DNA of 64,000 bases from Welwitschia mirabilis (GCA_051453625.1 JBOZIK010000001.1:273073768-273137767); one strand, 5' to 3'; counted from the stretch's first letter, positions 24,251 to 37,872 are shown. Translations and numbers: made by a program. Notes: generated from the letters alone by a model not told the origin.

Positions 24251-27200
24251 TTTCAATGAGGCCTAAATTCCTATATTGTAAATGTATGATGGAGATCTTT
24301 TTCATATTAAGCACACAAACACATTTTTAAAATGAGTATAGCTAGTGAATTTCTATGTTAATCATCTAGTTTTTACATGTAAATCTTAACTAAGATACAT
24401 TCTGTCTCTAATAAATTATGATAAGAAGGAGGTATATGTATAATATGTACCTTTACTTACAAGTGGAGATACTTGATATATAGAAGAAACCTTCTTAATA
24501 GAAGATAATTTCTTTGATACTAAATGTCTTTTATTTATGAATATTCTTAAAAAAATTTCTCTTATATAGTACTTATTTAATAAGAATTCTTAAAATATGA
24601 GTATTTATATGAATGCATGTATCTTTTCCATGATATAGATATGTAACTAGAAGACTTTCATGTGAAGCTTTTCTTATGAAGGTGAAAAAGCAACATGAAG
24701 GATTTTTAATCATGTATCTTTTTCAAATAAACATATTTCAACTTCTTTTTATGATTCCCCTATAAACTTATATAGAGGTATTTAGTCATATCATTAAAGT
24801 ATAAAATATTACATCTATAAGTAAGGATGCTTTAGATAAGTCTAGGGCCATAATCACATTAAAGTCTATATCAAGTATTAAGTTTGATAAAGTAAAAATA
24901 AAAAATTAAAATAATTTTTAAGAATTATTGTACAAATTAGTTCCTAATCTAATAAATCATGAAAGGTGCCTAAAATAATTAATTTATATAAGATGAACTA
25001 AATAAACCATTTAATTATCATAAATCTAGATTTTAGTCATGAAATAAATTTTAGACCTTAACAATTTCTAAAGATTATCTCTTAAATGACATCAATGTTT
25101 TTTTTTGTTTTAAGTTTAGCAAGGATCAAAGTCATATCCTATCTAGACTAATCTAGATAATAGCTAAAGTTTTAGACCATTAAATTTTAGAAAATGATTA
25201 TCCTTTAAACTTAGATTCTTGATAGCACCATGAATAAGTACTTCTAGTATTTGCAAAGTTCTAGTCCATTCAAGTATTAGTTTGTAAAAAGGATCTTATA
25301 ACCTTTCAATTCATGTAGTAAGACAATTTTTTAAGATTTAAAAGGTTTCCTCCAAATATACTTATTAAGATAGGCTTGTATTTGGAATTTACATAATAGC
25401 TACTTAATAGGTTTATAACTTAAATTATAAATAGATTCTAAATAATTAATATGTACTAATTATACATCCTCATGGTATTGTATAAGAATCATTTTCATTA
25501 CATGAAGATTTATAAATCTATATTTATCTTTTTAAATTACTTCTTTAACATTCCATTTATATAATTAATAAGGGAATTGGAGATGACTAGAAATAACCTT
25601 TATAAGATAAGGGAACGTCCACTTGAATTTCTTTCATAATTAAGATTATGAAGTTCATTAGGTAGAATAATGTATCAATATTTATGAAGATGTATTCTAT
25701 TATTCTAGTGGATATCCTTGTTAATGGATTAATAAATTGTAATTTCATTGTTTTTTATTTAAACATTACAATTCGAGTTATGTGTATAGTAAATAAGGCA
25801 TTAAGTTAACATGTGCTCTTTAATGGACATAAAATATTTAGAGAACAAGGATCTTTAAATTTAGTTAAAAATTTTATTTTAAATTATAGTATTCACTGAT
25901 TAAGGTAATAAATCTTCTCTTTTTACTATTATTTTCCTCTTTATCATTCACATTTCTTTAAGTAATTTGGCATAAAATGTAACTTACTTTATGACATCTA
26001 AAAGTGAAATGTTGACATTGACTTCCTAAAAAATTTTTTGGTATAATTCTTTAAGATTTTTTTCCTTGATAATATACAACATTTAAGAAATAAGATTTTT
26101 ATAATTTCTTCTATCTAACTTTTTCCATGTTAACCTATTTTTATATCTTAATTACAAGTGCTATTTTTGATGAGAAGTTAAAAGTAGAAAGGTTTTTTTA
26201 AGGAATTAAAACTTTTCATTGAGATACATATTACTGCTAAGTTAAATAATATCAACTCTCGTAATTTCTTTTAGTGTATTAACCATATTTAGATCCTTTA
26301 GTTGGGAATAAGTTGAAGTATAAATTTATCCTAATCTTTTTCATTCATGGTAGTTAGTCTACATGTGGTATTTTGCAATAGTTATCTTATTCCTTACTCT
26401 AAACATTGAAGTTTGTTGATTGTCCTCTTATTATTTATTATTTGTATTCACTGGAGCTTTAATTTTATAATACACAAATTTTAATGACTATTAAAGATAA
26501 TAAAAAACCTACCATTTTACCACTAAGCATTAAACTAAAAATTCTTAAAAAAATAGAAACATTATCACATGAATAAATCTCAAATGAATGTTTGTATGTC
26601 CATGGCTTTATGCTCTTATTATATCTATTTCTTATAAAACATTTAATAGAATTTTTCCTTAAATTTTTAATTCTAGAAATATTTCATTTAATCTAAGGAA
26701 CTTTTATTGCAATTCTTAATAAAAAATGGTAAAAATTTATTAGACTTTGACTTTTGTAATAGATTGTGATCTATAAAAGAAGTGACCTAGCAGTTAAATC
26801 ATATGTAGTAATTTTTAAATTAAAAACTAGGGCCTATATTATAGTATAAGTCATCCTAATTTATGATTAAAAAGTTCTTAATTATTTCATAGATTAATGT
26901 TGAGTATAAATAGGGTCTAGAAAATTATTAACTAATTAATTTATAACTTCTATTACAAATCTATAATAAACATTGATAAGGTAATATATCATGAAAACCT
27001 TAGTTACGTAAGACATATTCCACTATGTACAACTTGCTTTTCCAAATAGCTTATAAATTATTCTCATGTAGATTCTAAATAAAATAATGGCATAAGCAAG
27101 AAATATTATTTCTTCAATGGAATATAAGGAAACACTAAGATAATATAAGATATCATCTATAAATATATCAACCCTATAAAGTCTATAAATCATTAAAGGC

Positions 27201-27277
27201 TTAATTCTAAAATTACAAAAGAGCACTTAGGAAACATTAGTAAATAACTATTATTATGAATTAAATTAAATACAAAA
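24251..27277. other. AT-rich region with weak retroelement traces
   Basis: 24262-24389 is a copy of the tandem unit also present at 14232-14595. From 24400 to 25900 nothing firm is seen. 25955-26025 holds a possible zinc-knuckle (separate entry). On the minus strand 27226-27023 an open stretch includes IFIDDILYYL, reminiscent of the VYIDDILVYS box of gypsy reverse transcriptases, but the flanking residues do not clearly continue the domain. I treat that as suggestive only. Confidence 0.3.
25955..26025 (-). pseudogene. possible gypsy gag zinc-knuckle remnant
   Basis: The minus strand reads FRCHKVSYILCQI followed by RNVNDKEEN. This resembles the CFRCxKxGHIAxxCPNKR region of del/Tekay-type gag. 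The usual first Cys and the His are replaced (the His by Tyr, a C-to-T type change). No supporting protease or RT is clear beside it. It could be chance. Confidence 0.35.
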
Positions 27278-27520
27278 ATTAAAGTAAATATAATTATATA
27301 TCAAAGAGCATTTATTAATGATATAATTATTATAAATAATATCAAGTTATAGTGTAAATACAAGTCACATCATGATAAATTTTAAATAAAACACTAAAAG
27401 TAAAGTAAATACAATTGTAGATAAAAGTGAATTTATCAATGATGTAACCATTATAAATAATACCAGATTAGAGTGTAAATCCAATCCACATCATAATAGC
27501 TTTCAAATAAAACAACTATT
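27278..27520 (+). repeat. two-copy tandem repeat, about 120 bp each
   Basis: 27281-27396 and 27403-27520 align closely. Both start AAAGTAAATAYAATT and contain the shared TTATAAATAATA core near their middle. Both end near TCAAATAAAACAAC or TTAAATAAAACACT. It lies immediately left of the CACTA terminus at 27539. Confidence 0.7.
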
Positions 27521-27538
27521 TTCTTATCCCTAAGAGGA

Positions 27539-27800
27539 CACTACTAGAAATATAGCATTTTAAGGTATTTATTAAAATCAATGCCTTAAATATAAGGAAT
27601 TTATTTTAATAAATGCCTTAAATGGATTTTGCAATCAAATGCCTTAAAAGCCTTATTTTAAGATGTTTGTTCATATAAATGCCTTTAAAACGGCAAGTTT
27701 TTAAGCTGGTCGTTTTAAGGCATTTAAAATAAATGCCTTAAAAGATAGCTGAGTGTAGTTTTTTAATGCATTGGTTTTAATAAATGCCTTAAAAAATAGA
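27539..27800 (+). repeat. CACTA left terminus and subterminal repeats (A)
   Basis: The terminal CACTACTAGAAA is followed by about nine copies, in both orientations, of a short unit TTTTAAGGCATTTA / AATGCCTTAAAA between 27560 and 27800. Clustered short subterminal repeats of this kind are the known binding sites of the TNPA-type protein in En/Spm elements; binding here is inference. The same unit recurs in B and at 47226-47425, so they are one family. Confidence 0.85.
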
Positions 27801-30439
27801 ATTAAATTTCCATAAACACAATTTGTTTCACTAGCTATACATTTTATTTTGTGCTTTGCATTTTAGATTTGCACTTCCATTGTTGGTTATTGTAATGTCC
27901 ATCTTTCACACTCATGACATTTTCTCAGACTCATGGCATTGAAATGGTAGATTTACAGTTCTATTTTCTAAGTTTTTCCTCATTTTCCTTCAAGTTTTAT
28001 TATCACTTAGGTTTCTTCTAAATACTTAAGGGTTTGCTATATTCGAAATTTTTGTCGTAAGCTAATTTTTATTTCTCCATGGTGACCTTTTTCTTAGCTC
28101 ATAACTTATGTACATGGCATGTGTTTGATGGTTGTAGCATCCATTTCCAAGCTTGGGATGCCTTTTCTTCATAGCTATAGTGTTTTCCTTGCACTCATGG
28201 CATTTGTGTTCATTCTAATGTTATTTCTTGAGCCTTATTTCTTAATGAAGAGAATATTAAATTGATGGTGTATTTATGAGGCATTTTTCTAATGAAAAGG
28301 GCTTAGGCATTCATTTTTCTATATGAGAAATACTCTTGATTTCTTTATGGATTTGTTAATTTCATGCACATGCAGTTAGTACCTCTCTATTTTTAGATTT
28401 GTAGATAAGATACTTTATCTTTTCTCTGATTTTAGACTTTCATAAATCTCTCTGCCTTTAAAGGATATCTTTGATATCAAAAAGTTTTGTTTTTATTCCT
28501 TCCTTTATGCATTCTTCAATTTCTTGATTTTTCTTAATTTGGAAAAACCAAAATTTGAATGACATGAATGTGACAAAGCCTTAAAAAAGGTGGCCTAAAG
28601 ATGTTAAAAAAGGTAAAGAAGAAAGAGAAAATAAATGATTTGAGAAGTCAGTCAGAGTTTATGCTGATAAAATTTTCGATTTGTTTTATTTGGGACATGT
28701 CTGAGATTTAGAACAAGAAAATAAAGTGTAAGTATTTTACCTTAGTTTTCATTTGTTTTTAGTTGTTTATTTTACCTAGAAATTGAATGGACAACATCCA
28801 TGGATTTTATCACTTTTTTCGATAATAACATGAAATTTTTCATTAGAATTTCTAAATGGAGGACAAACACATTGAGTGTTGTTGATGATTTCCCTCTGCA
28901 TTCATTAGATTTAAAGATTGTTTAGTTGAATTATTATTTTAGATTAAACCTTACTGTTTCTATTTCTGTATTTTACTATTCATAGACTTTTGATTTAAGA
29001 TTATGTTATGTTATTATGTGAAAGCAAAGAATTTTTCATTATAGATCTAGAGATGGACATTATTTACAGCTTTGGAATTTGATAGTGGTGAACTGCTTGT
29101 TTGGATTCAGGGGTTCAGTAGAATAATAACCTAATAAATCACTTACTATATTGTATGAATCCTATCCTTTATTCATTCGCATAGCAACAACTAAGGGAAA
29201 GGGAAAAGTGAGACCTACAAGAAGGTGAAGATATGAGCATACAAGAGGAGAGGAAAGAGGCGTCATCAGGAAAAAAGTAAATAGACACCAGCTAGAAGAG
29301 GCAATAATATAAACTTTATTGGATTGTTATTCTGGAGAAGGGGACATCATGTTTATTGCTACAAAAGAATCAATTATCAAGTGATGTCCATTACCTACTC
29401 CTTTTTAGAGTGCATGCTACCCACATTTTCTAGATTTCATACTTAAATTCTTTGTGTTACTTAGAAGCTTCGTTTCGCTATTCTTTCAATATCAGATTTT
29501 TCTATAAGCATTTAAGAAGAAGAATGAAGAAAAGAAAAATAGGGTAAAAGACCCCAAACGTTAATGGAAGAGATGGCTACCTACTGAAAGATAGTCTGCA
29601 TTGTGAAAAGAAGACAGTAGCTATAGAGAAGAAGGAGAGAGGAGGCTCATTCTAGTAAATACTTGAATGTGTTTAACTCATTCCAGATTCCAAACCTAAA
29701 ACTAAAATTTCATTTGCATAGCATTATCTGTGACATCTTCAAGTTCTTAATTTACATATTTATTATTAAATTGTATGCAGTTTTATCATAAGAATCCTTT
29801 AAACTAAAATTATTTACCAAATAATGTTAATTCTTATAATGCACTATGTCTTTATTTTAGTATAGTATGAGTCATGCAATGTAAATTTATCAAAAAAAAA
29901 GGAAGGAAAAAAAGAAAAAAAGAAGAGATAGAGAGAGAATTTTAAGTATATTCAAGTTTAAAAATTTAAATTTGTTATATCCCTTAATTCAAATTTAACC
30001 AGTTAAAATAATGGAAGGCTTTCTCATTTAGTGTTTGCATTTCCTTATCTTATCTTACTCAAATCAAATATAAATATACATATAAGATTTATTTTTTCAC
30101 GCACCCTTTATTGGAATTTATTTTAAGAAAATAAGTTACAAAATATTCTCCCCACCTATCTCCCAATCTATACCCTTAGATTAAGGAATATGGTAGTCAT
30201 AGAAATTATCCTCTATACCATCAAATTCTATAGCAGATCTATATACCAATATTAGACAAAGATTAATATATATAGTAGTCATAGAGATTATCCTCTAAAC
30301 CCTTATATTCTACATCATTCTTCATCTTAGCATGCTCAGATATGGAATGAAATGCTTTATTGTTCTTGTCCAGCTCTAAAAGTCATAGAATAATGGCTTT
30401 AGTTTATCCTCTTTGTTTCCTTAGAATTTTCCACTTGCA
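27801..30439. other. non-coding stretch right of the A terminus
   Basis: Mixed composition with less A/T bias than its surroundings in places (for example 28060-28330, 29170-29660). No frame is recognised. The A/G-rich segment 29200-29650 could derive from exons of a captured gene but shows no family motif. Confidence 0.35.
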
Positions 30440-31870
30440 TTTAGAAGACATTGAATTTTTCTTTGCTGAACGTATCCTCTCATAAAGTATCTGGTATAGC
30501 CTAAAAAACATGTAAAATTATTCATTTCCATAAAATATCTTAGAATTATTTTATGTTGCATTCTATATATAGGAAGGCATATGCTTAGCAAGAGGCTTTA
30601 CTATAAGAAGATAAAGATTTGAAAGTAATGTCAATTTGCCTTTACCAATATCATATAAATCAACTGTTATCTTAGCCTCTCCCTTACTTTTAGCTTTTTT
30701 ACCATTTTCTTCATGCTCTCCATATTCATCTTCCTTATCTAATAAGTCATAGTTCTAAGCTTCCTCTAAAGGACATAGATGACCTTTAGCAGGAGGCTTA
30801 GAATCATTTTCACCAATTGCTTAATCTGATGGAAATTTTATTTCCAAATATCTTAAATTTGATTCTATTGAAGGTATGCCTAAAGTTTTTAAATCATCTG
30901 CCTTATGTTTCTAACCCACAAGTGCTGTCATGGATAAGTTTCCTATAGTAATAAATGAAGTGATCTTTGATTTTCCACTATCTTATTTGGAACTATTATA
31001 AATATTTCCATATCCACTATCTTATTTAGAGAAAATTCCACCATTTGTAATCCTATGTCTAGTGGAAATACATATTTTTATTCCTATGTTATGGGTACCC
31101 ATTATATCTGAGAGTTTTCCATTAGTATATGTAGTATCAGCTAGAACATCATCATCATTTTTCTTTACCCTTTTAACACTATCTTTTATAACCATATGCT
31201 TTTTTATCACATCATTCTTTGTATCCTCTGCATCATGGACACATTAAGGGGGATTAAGCATTGGCTCTATAAACATTGTTCAAACACTTATACTTTCTCT
31301 AGTTGATCCATGGTTTTCCAAACTTCATTACATAAATATTTAATAATTTGATACAAATCTTCATGAATATCAAGATCTAGGTATTCAAATTCTAGGTTTG
31401 GAATTATTATTCCTCTATTACTAGCTATAATAGCAAGAAGAATATCATATTCATTCCTCTTTTTTCCATACATCTCTTTGATTTCTTCTAAAAGGCCTTT
31501 AAATATTAGGATCTTTTCATTTGGTTTCTTGAAGTAGAAACTATAATGGTAAAGAGACTTGTGATAATTATTTTCATAAAACTTTTTCAAAACTTTATTC
31601 ATATCAGTGTGATACTTCATCCACTCCTATTGCTTTTTCTTTAAGTAAAACAGTATCACAAGAAGATCATGCATTGTATTCATTTGTAATAAATCAACAA
31701 CAAGAAGTCCATGATTACCATAAAGCATCTTAATGATTATAAATTTAATACTCTCAAGTGATCACCAATTTAAACTTGATAATCTAGCTTTATAGTGTCT
31801 TCCTTTATTTTCTCTAGCAATGATTCAATGAGCTTAGCTAATAGATGTAGATTTAAAGATCATTCTATAA
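30440..31870 (-). pseudogene. captured fragment of a plant SIN3-like corepressor gene
   Basis: Minus-strand blocks match plant SIN3-like (SNL) proteins in order. Near 31840-31790 ESLLEKIKEDTIKLD appears, then an IGDHLRVLNL block. Next comes MLYGNHGLLVVDLLQMN, then an open stretch 31620-31288. That stretch carries [18 protein letters not shown], a [15 protein letters not shown] block, and [20 protein letters not shown] (family [49 protein letters not shown]). Further down are FIEPMLNP near 31270, AEDTKNDVIKKHMV near 31220, LYLLIVKPLAKHMP near 30590, and FYGN then LYERIRSAK near 30530-30460. SIN3 scaffolds histone deacetylase complexes in the nucleus. The N-terminal paired amphipathic helices and the C-terminus are absent, and stops and a frameshift near 31300 make it a dead fragment. 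Confidence 0.85.
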
Positions 31871-34800
31871 GGCAGCATAGGCAATGCACTATGTAAATAA
31901 GGGAATCCCTGTTTAAGACTAAAATTTAAATTAACAATACATATTTTTAAATCTAGTATTCCTATTTACTTCCGTTCTGTTTTGGATGGTCCTATAGCAT
32001 ATATATTTTTTAAAAAATTATTTTTTCTTCCAATTTTATAGTGAGGTACTTAATATTTCTATTGGAAGATCATTATATAGGAAATGGCCTCTATGATATA
32101 CTGCATTTGATTTATGTTATGTGTAAATTGTTATCCACTACTTCAAGCCAGGATGTCATTTCTATTGTACTCAAACCAACTCCTTGAAATACCTAATTAA
32201 TTCATTTATATTTATTATTTTAAAGCGTGAACATTATTCAATTCCAAATTAAACTGAAAAAGTAATTAATGCTAGGAAAAAGCAAACTAATTACCCATTG
32301 GAAGGTTTAACATTTGCAGAGTGAGTTATGGCTAGTTGCACCTACTTATATTCATTTATTCAATACTATTTAAGAAATAAGAAAAGGTTATGAAAATAAT
32401 AATAATTCAAAGTTAAAAGAATAATAAAAGGAAATGATTAAGAGACTTGTAAGTTTACCATAGCTAAAGCCTAAATCATGGTTGCTACTTTTGCTATAGT
32501 TTGATATCGTTTTTCTTTTCTTACAAAGCAAAACTATTTTGTATTATAGATAAAAATGTATAGCCTATAAGAAACCTCCACGTTAGTTTTAGTTTTTAAT
32601 TTTTAAATTGGGAATGGTCCTGATTTTTTTCTTTATCTATGTTAGTTGTATTAAGTTTTGACCTTTTAATTCCTTCTAATAATAAAAGCTTAATTTTCAT
32701 TCAAAATAAAACATAGCTTCCTAATAGTAAAGAGGGAATCAATTTGTCATATTATTATAGATTTCAATGGTAGACATATTTGTACATTTTCATTTAATTA
32801 TGAGGATTGCATTGCCTATTGCTTATCATTACTTAAGGAAACTTAGTCATGTAATGATTATCTTTGGATGGAGAGAATATTTTTACTTTCTAATATTCTT
32901 AGTATTTTGAAATGTTAACTTTCAATATTTGTTGTAACTCGATTACTAGATAGTGTTGCTTGTCAAAGGCATCATCTTCTGGAAATGCATCTTTAAGATA
33001 AGAAGAATGTTTCTTGGGCCATAGGGCATTATTTACAACTATTATTATATGTCATCAATGGGAAATATAACCATCAGAATGCAAATCTCACACACAAGAT
33101 TCTACGTAAGCCAAAGAAAGGAATACAAACACACTGAACCAATGAAATATATATTCCCCATTATAGCTACAAATTTCCTAGTAATTTTCTAAAAAAGGAT
33201 ATCCATATCCTTCTTTACTTCAATTCAAATTGATTATCCTTTAGATTTTGATAAGTCTACTTTTGAATTTTCCATAAAGTATTTGAGATGAAGAATGTAT
33301 TTTTATAAAGCTATAAGCTAAAGGATTTGCCCAAGCAGGAATGACTTCTTAATGATCATTACTTGTTTTTTATGGGGAACACTCATAGTGGGTAAAGAAG
33401 AAAGGCCACAATAATAGATTAAAAAGTAAAATCAAGGCATTATTTCTCATATGATTAAAGCTTAGATTCAATGATATAATGTCATTTCTGATAGTAATCA
33501 GGATTTTTCAACATAATGTTAGTTGAATGCACGATTTTTCCTCTTTATTCTAGTCATTTATTAATTAACAAAAGGAAAATAGTAGATTATAATACTAAAT
33601 GCAAATTTTATCTAAAAAATTTTATTATAGAGAGCCCACAAGTATTTGCAAATATAGTTCTATATACACTAGAGGAAATGAGATTTAGACTTTCTTCACG
33701 GCAAGAGAAATCTCTGTTGAGTGTTGTATCATTAGATAATAGATAAAAATAAGCATGACTCTATTTTGTATTAAGAAGTTTTCAACTCTAAGAGGAGCTC
33801 ATCATATTGGCCTCAAGCATTTAAACTGAATATGTATTCTTAGTCTATATCCAATTCTACCATATTTACCAAAGAACATAGGACGAAGTAACTAATTGTT
33901 TGACAAGCTCAAAATTTTGATTTAACTAATTAATCTTCCATCCACTAAATTTATTACTAGATTTATTCTTTTTAAATTTTGTTTTAAAGATATTTATTAG
34001 TATATCATTGATTTGGAGAGCTTTAATGAACCATTTGATAGAAAAATGTATCTATGTATTCATGCATTAGGGAATAACTTCTTTTATAGATTTATTGTGA
34101 TTATGCATTAAGGAATAAGTTATTTTATAGATTTATTACTAACCGATGTTACTTTGGTAAATAAGTTAGATTTACTATGTTACTAAAGTTTTATCAAACA
34201 ATTCCATAGGCAAAAAGGAGAGTCAAAATGATAGAAACAACTTCTCCCAAATTTGCATGCACATCAATCTACTAAGAATCATGTTGTGATGAATCTACTA
34301 ATAAAAGAAGGCATAATGTTAGTAATGGATACAATGTCATGTCATTATGCTAGAGAAAGTGTCTTAATGCTATGCCAAGGAAAACATGTATCTACATAAG
34401 GATAAAGCATCAAGAGCATGTGAAGAATGTGCATGGACATGTCATCAACTTCTATAATGAGAATAGTTAGGAATTGAAAGGATGCATAACTATTTTTACT
34501 AAATACCAATATGCTTGTTTATGAGAGGATGCTAGACTCTAGATAGATAATACTCTGAATGCCATTCAATGCTCATTTACTTGTTCTTTTGTAGTGAATA
34601 AAACCAATAGTAAATTCTTAAGAAGATAGTTGCTAATGTAGAAATTAGCTGAGTTTTCTCTGCAAGATGGGATAGAGTAGTTTTCATGTATTAAGTGTTA
34701 AAACACTAAATGGGTAGTTAGATATAGTTAAATATGTTCAAAGAGGTAGTCTAGGGGCTGATTCTAAAATTATTATTGTATTNNNNNNNNNNNNNNNNNN

Positions 34801-37473
34801 NNNNNNNNNNNNNNNNNNNNNNNNNNNNNNNNNNNNNNNNNNNNNNNNNNNNNNNNNNNNNNNNNNNNNNNNNNNNNNNNNNATGTGCAAAGAGGTAGGC
34901 TAGGGGCTGATTCTAAAATTATTGTTGTATTTTTTTAGGCTTAATTATAATAGAAAGAAAGTAACACTAAAATAAAAAACATACAAATTTATTTAGCTTG
35001 GATCCTTTCTAGCTGACATCCATGGAAATGCATCATAAACTTTCATTAATTAAGATTTTGAGAGTACAACAATCATAGTGCACAAACCCTTCTCAAAGGA
35101 AAGATAAGAATTTATAGACTCAGGCTAGAACAACATAAAATCATATTAGATTTTCCTCTCAACTAAAAGTTAACATCACCTTCTTAATTAAAAANNNNNN
35201 NNNNNNNNNNNNNNNNNNNNNNNNNNNNNNNNNNNNNNNNNNNNNNNNNNNNNNNNNNCTTACTTGCTTGTTTGACATCATCCTTGACATGAAGCATTTT
35301 TAATTAAAAACTCTAACTACTATAACAAAACATGGGGTTCTTTCTAACTACAAAAGAAAAACTGGTATAACCATAAACACTACAATACTAACAACATATG
35401 CTTGGTTTAGAATCAGTTATTAGTTTTACAGCCTTGATAAACTTAGAATTTTTATAATTAAGATTGATAAAAAGATAAAGTTTTGCCCAATTACATTTGA
35501 CCTTTTTGCATTAACATGCCTAAGTTTTTGCTTTCATCTAATCCTTTCATCAATAGTCTTTACATCTACAAGATAAATGAGCACTCTTTCCATTTATTTC
35601 TTACCTTGATTAATATTTTATTAATTAGTAAGTAGCAAGGATTGTTTGCAATTATTTTCATATGCTTTTTGTGTTTTATTAGAGTTAGAAAAGAATTCAT
35701 TACATACCTCAAAATCTTGAGAGTTTTCAACCAATTGTTTTACTATGAACTATAAATCCATACTTATATATTCTAATTTACTTATTCTTAAAAACCATAA
35801 AACTTATCTTTAAGTAGAAGAGTATTATAATGTAAAACCAAAAATTTATATGCTTTTTTTCTTTTAATGGTATATTTTATCATTGACTCCTTTTAATATT
35901 GTGAAATATAGTTTTGTTATAAATCACCTTTAGGTGTGAAAATAAAGTTATAACTAAGGGGACTTGTCTAGACATCCTTACAAGGTTCTATATGTCAATT
36001 ATCTTTTAAAGGTTTCTTTTCTAGAACTATATTGAGGTTAGGAAAATTTATAAGATATTCTTGATTAATGCCTTTATCGAAGATGACTTACATATTTCAA
36101 TGTTAATAACCAATAAGTGTTGCATTGCATGTGGATATAAAGTTAAAAAATTACCAAGATATGTTAAATTATTCTTTATGTCATGTGTTTGCTACTTCTT
36201 TATTGATTTAATGTATTGTTGATTTCATTACAATCTCAACTCCAATAGCCATATCTGATTGTGTTTTACTACAACTCTAAAGAAAAATATTATTCCAACA
36301 GTTTTTTTAACAAATTTTCCATAAGCCATCCACTGAAGATTTATGGCTGGTTTTTTAAAGTCCAATCCAAGGGCAATCCATGTTAGGCTATATATGAATA
36401 GCATATTGAATTCATTGTGATAAATATTGGTACACTCAATGAAGTATTCTAAGAGGATGAAATGTAAGTCAAGGAAGAAACTACAATGATTTAAAAAGTC
36501 GAGCTTTAATCCCAATAGTAAAAAAATTTTGTTTATTTATTATCATATTCTATCATTTAGTATGACCCCTATAATTTATCATGGTAGTTTTACTAAATAT
36601 GTTATTAAATTTAGTAGTTATATATTAAACTAAACTATGTAGTAGGATTTGTCATTTCATTAAGAATATAACCTATTTGAGAAGTGTTCAAAATTAAGCA
36701 TATAAGTTGTTTAAGAAGTGTTTAATCTTGGACATTGTGACTTTGTTTTCAAATTTCATGTAACTTAGGCTGACTATTATATAAACTTAAAAAGTTGTAA
36801 ATTTTAGTATCCTTTTTTTTAATGTTTAATTTCTATGCAGTTCCATTGCTTGGTTCTAATACCCTAAATTTTAAGTTCAAACTATAAACTAAATTCTTCT
36901 ATTTGCTATTCTCAATTTATGGCTTATGGTAATGTTGAGTTTATTTTAAAATGCTCACATTTGAAGTGATTTTCATTTTCCAAACTGCTATTTTTGTCTT
37001 GTAAATTTCATTAAGTATCATTTGAGGAGAATGTTTCCAAATGTTAAATTGCATTAAAAATTTAGAACATAGGGAAAATCTTGATCATGTCTAATAAAAA
37101 TTATTTATACTATTCTCATTTTTCATTATGTATCTTAATTCTTGATCATTTCTTTTGATTGTCAAGCATATGGATGAGAACTACAAGAAGCTCATGAATG
37201 TTGTTTGAAATACAAAAGAACTTGAAAGAATGCTGAAATCACCTAGGTACCAATATTTTTGTTTCTCTAATAGTAATTATGTTTGAATTTTTCTAGTATA
37301 TGATTTCTCTTTTCCTTTGTTGTAGGCTTGAAATCTTTGTTATCATGTCTTCAGGCATATAAACAAGCAACTACCTAGTCTGACTACATTAGAATTACAT
37401 GCAATAAATTTGAATTAATTAAAGCTAGTAATTTTAGAAATTAGGATTGCATTTGTGTACATATAACTTGTTT
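31871..37473. other. no recognisable gene; two gaps
   Basis: Open stretches at 33516-33746 (plus, 76 aa) and 36515-36228 (minus, 95 aa) match nothing I know and have no supporting context. The interval holds gaps at 34783-34882 and 35195-35258. Composition is moderately AT-rich. Parts could be introns of captured gene fragments. Confidence 0.35.
34729..34936 (+). repeat. near-identical 50-bp segments on both sides of a gap
   Basis: The segment with AAAGAGGTAGTCTAGGGGCT at 34740 reappears as AAAGAGGTAGGCTAGGGGCT just after the 100-N gap, at 34888, and both continue into TTCTAAAATTATTRTTGTATT. Either a short tandem duplication or, more likely, an assembly overlap that was not merged. Confidence 0.7.
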
Positions 37474-37567
37474 TAACTTCAGTGTGTTTCATCAAATTTA
37501 CTAACTTCTCATACCATGAAGCTAGCAGTACTAGGCACTTATCAGGCAGGTTAGTTTTATTAGATAG

Positions 37568-37872
37568 GTTAGTGATGGTGTAATTACTATTATGTTGGTT
37601 ACTGAAAAGAAAGCTGTAGAGCTGGAATTAAAAGTATTAGCCAAGATTATTAGATATTATGATGCCACATAGGTGAATTTTAAGTTATTAGTGTTACATA
37701 TGAGAGATTATCTAATGAAATCAATTTAGAATTAATATTAAAATATATGATATTTTTTACTTAGGCTCCAAAATTATCCACTACTAACATGCACTTATCA
37801 TACCAACAACTATTTCTAAATTTGGATTAGAATCTTCACAAATAGATTATTATGAGATAAATGAAGCCTTTT
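37568..37872 (+). pseudogene. acetyl-CoA C-acetyltransferase (thiolase) exon pair, copy 1
   Basis: Exon remnant 37568-37672 reads LVTEKKAVELELKVLAKII and YYDAT before a consensus donor (AG/GTGAAT). After a short intron with acceptor TTACTTAG, a second remnant starts at 37765 and contains ESSQIDYYEINEAFSI. This matches the strongly conserved plant acetoacetyl-CoA thiolase region SSQIDYYEINEAFSVVALAN. The first exon has lost part of VSDGAAALVLVS, and a frameshift lies early in the second. The parent enzyme joins two acetyl-CoA molecules at the start of the mevalonate pathway. Only about 70 residues are present, so this is a fragment. Confidence 0.85.

Noticed and set aside
27023-27226. Gypsy reverse transcriptase on the minus strand, from IFIDDILYYL
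   Set aside because: One short box matches but neighbouring conserved residues do not follow, so it was left as a weak trace only.
31040-31060. TCTAGTGG near 31050 as the right terminus of CACTA element A
   Set aside because: It lies inside the SIN3-like fragment, lacks subterminal repeats, and does not match the inverted complement of the 27539 terminus.
30440-31870. An active SIN3-like gene
   Set aside because: Only the central part of the protein is present, with internal stops and a frameshift near 31300.
36228-36515. 95-residue minus-strand open frame as a gene
   Set aside because: No recognisable family, no start or splice support, and it lies in a stretch of likely captured or non-coding sequence.
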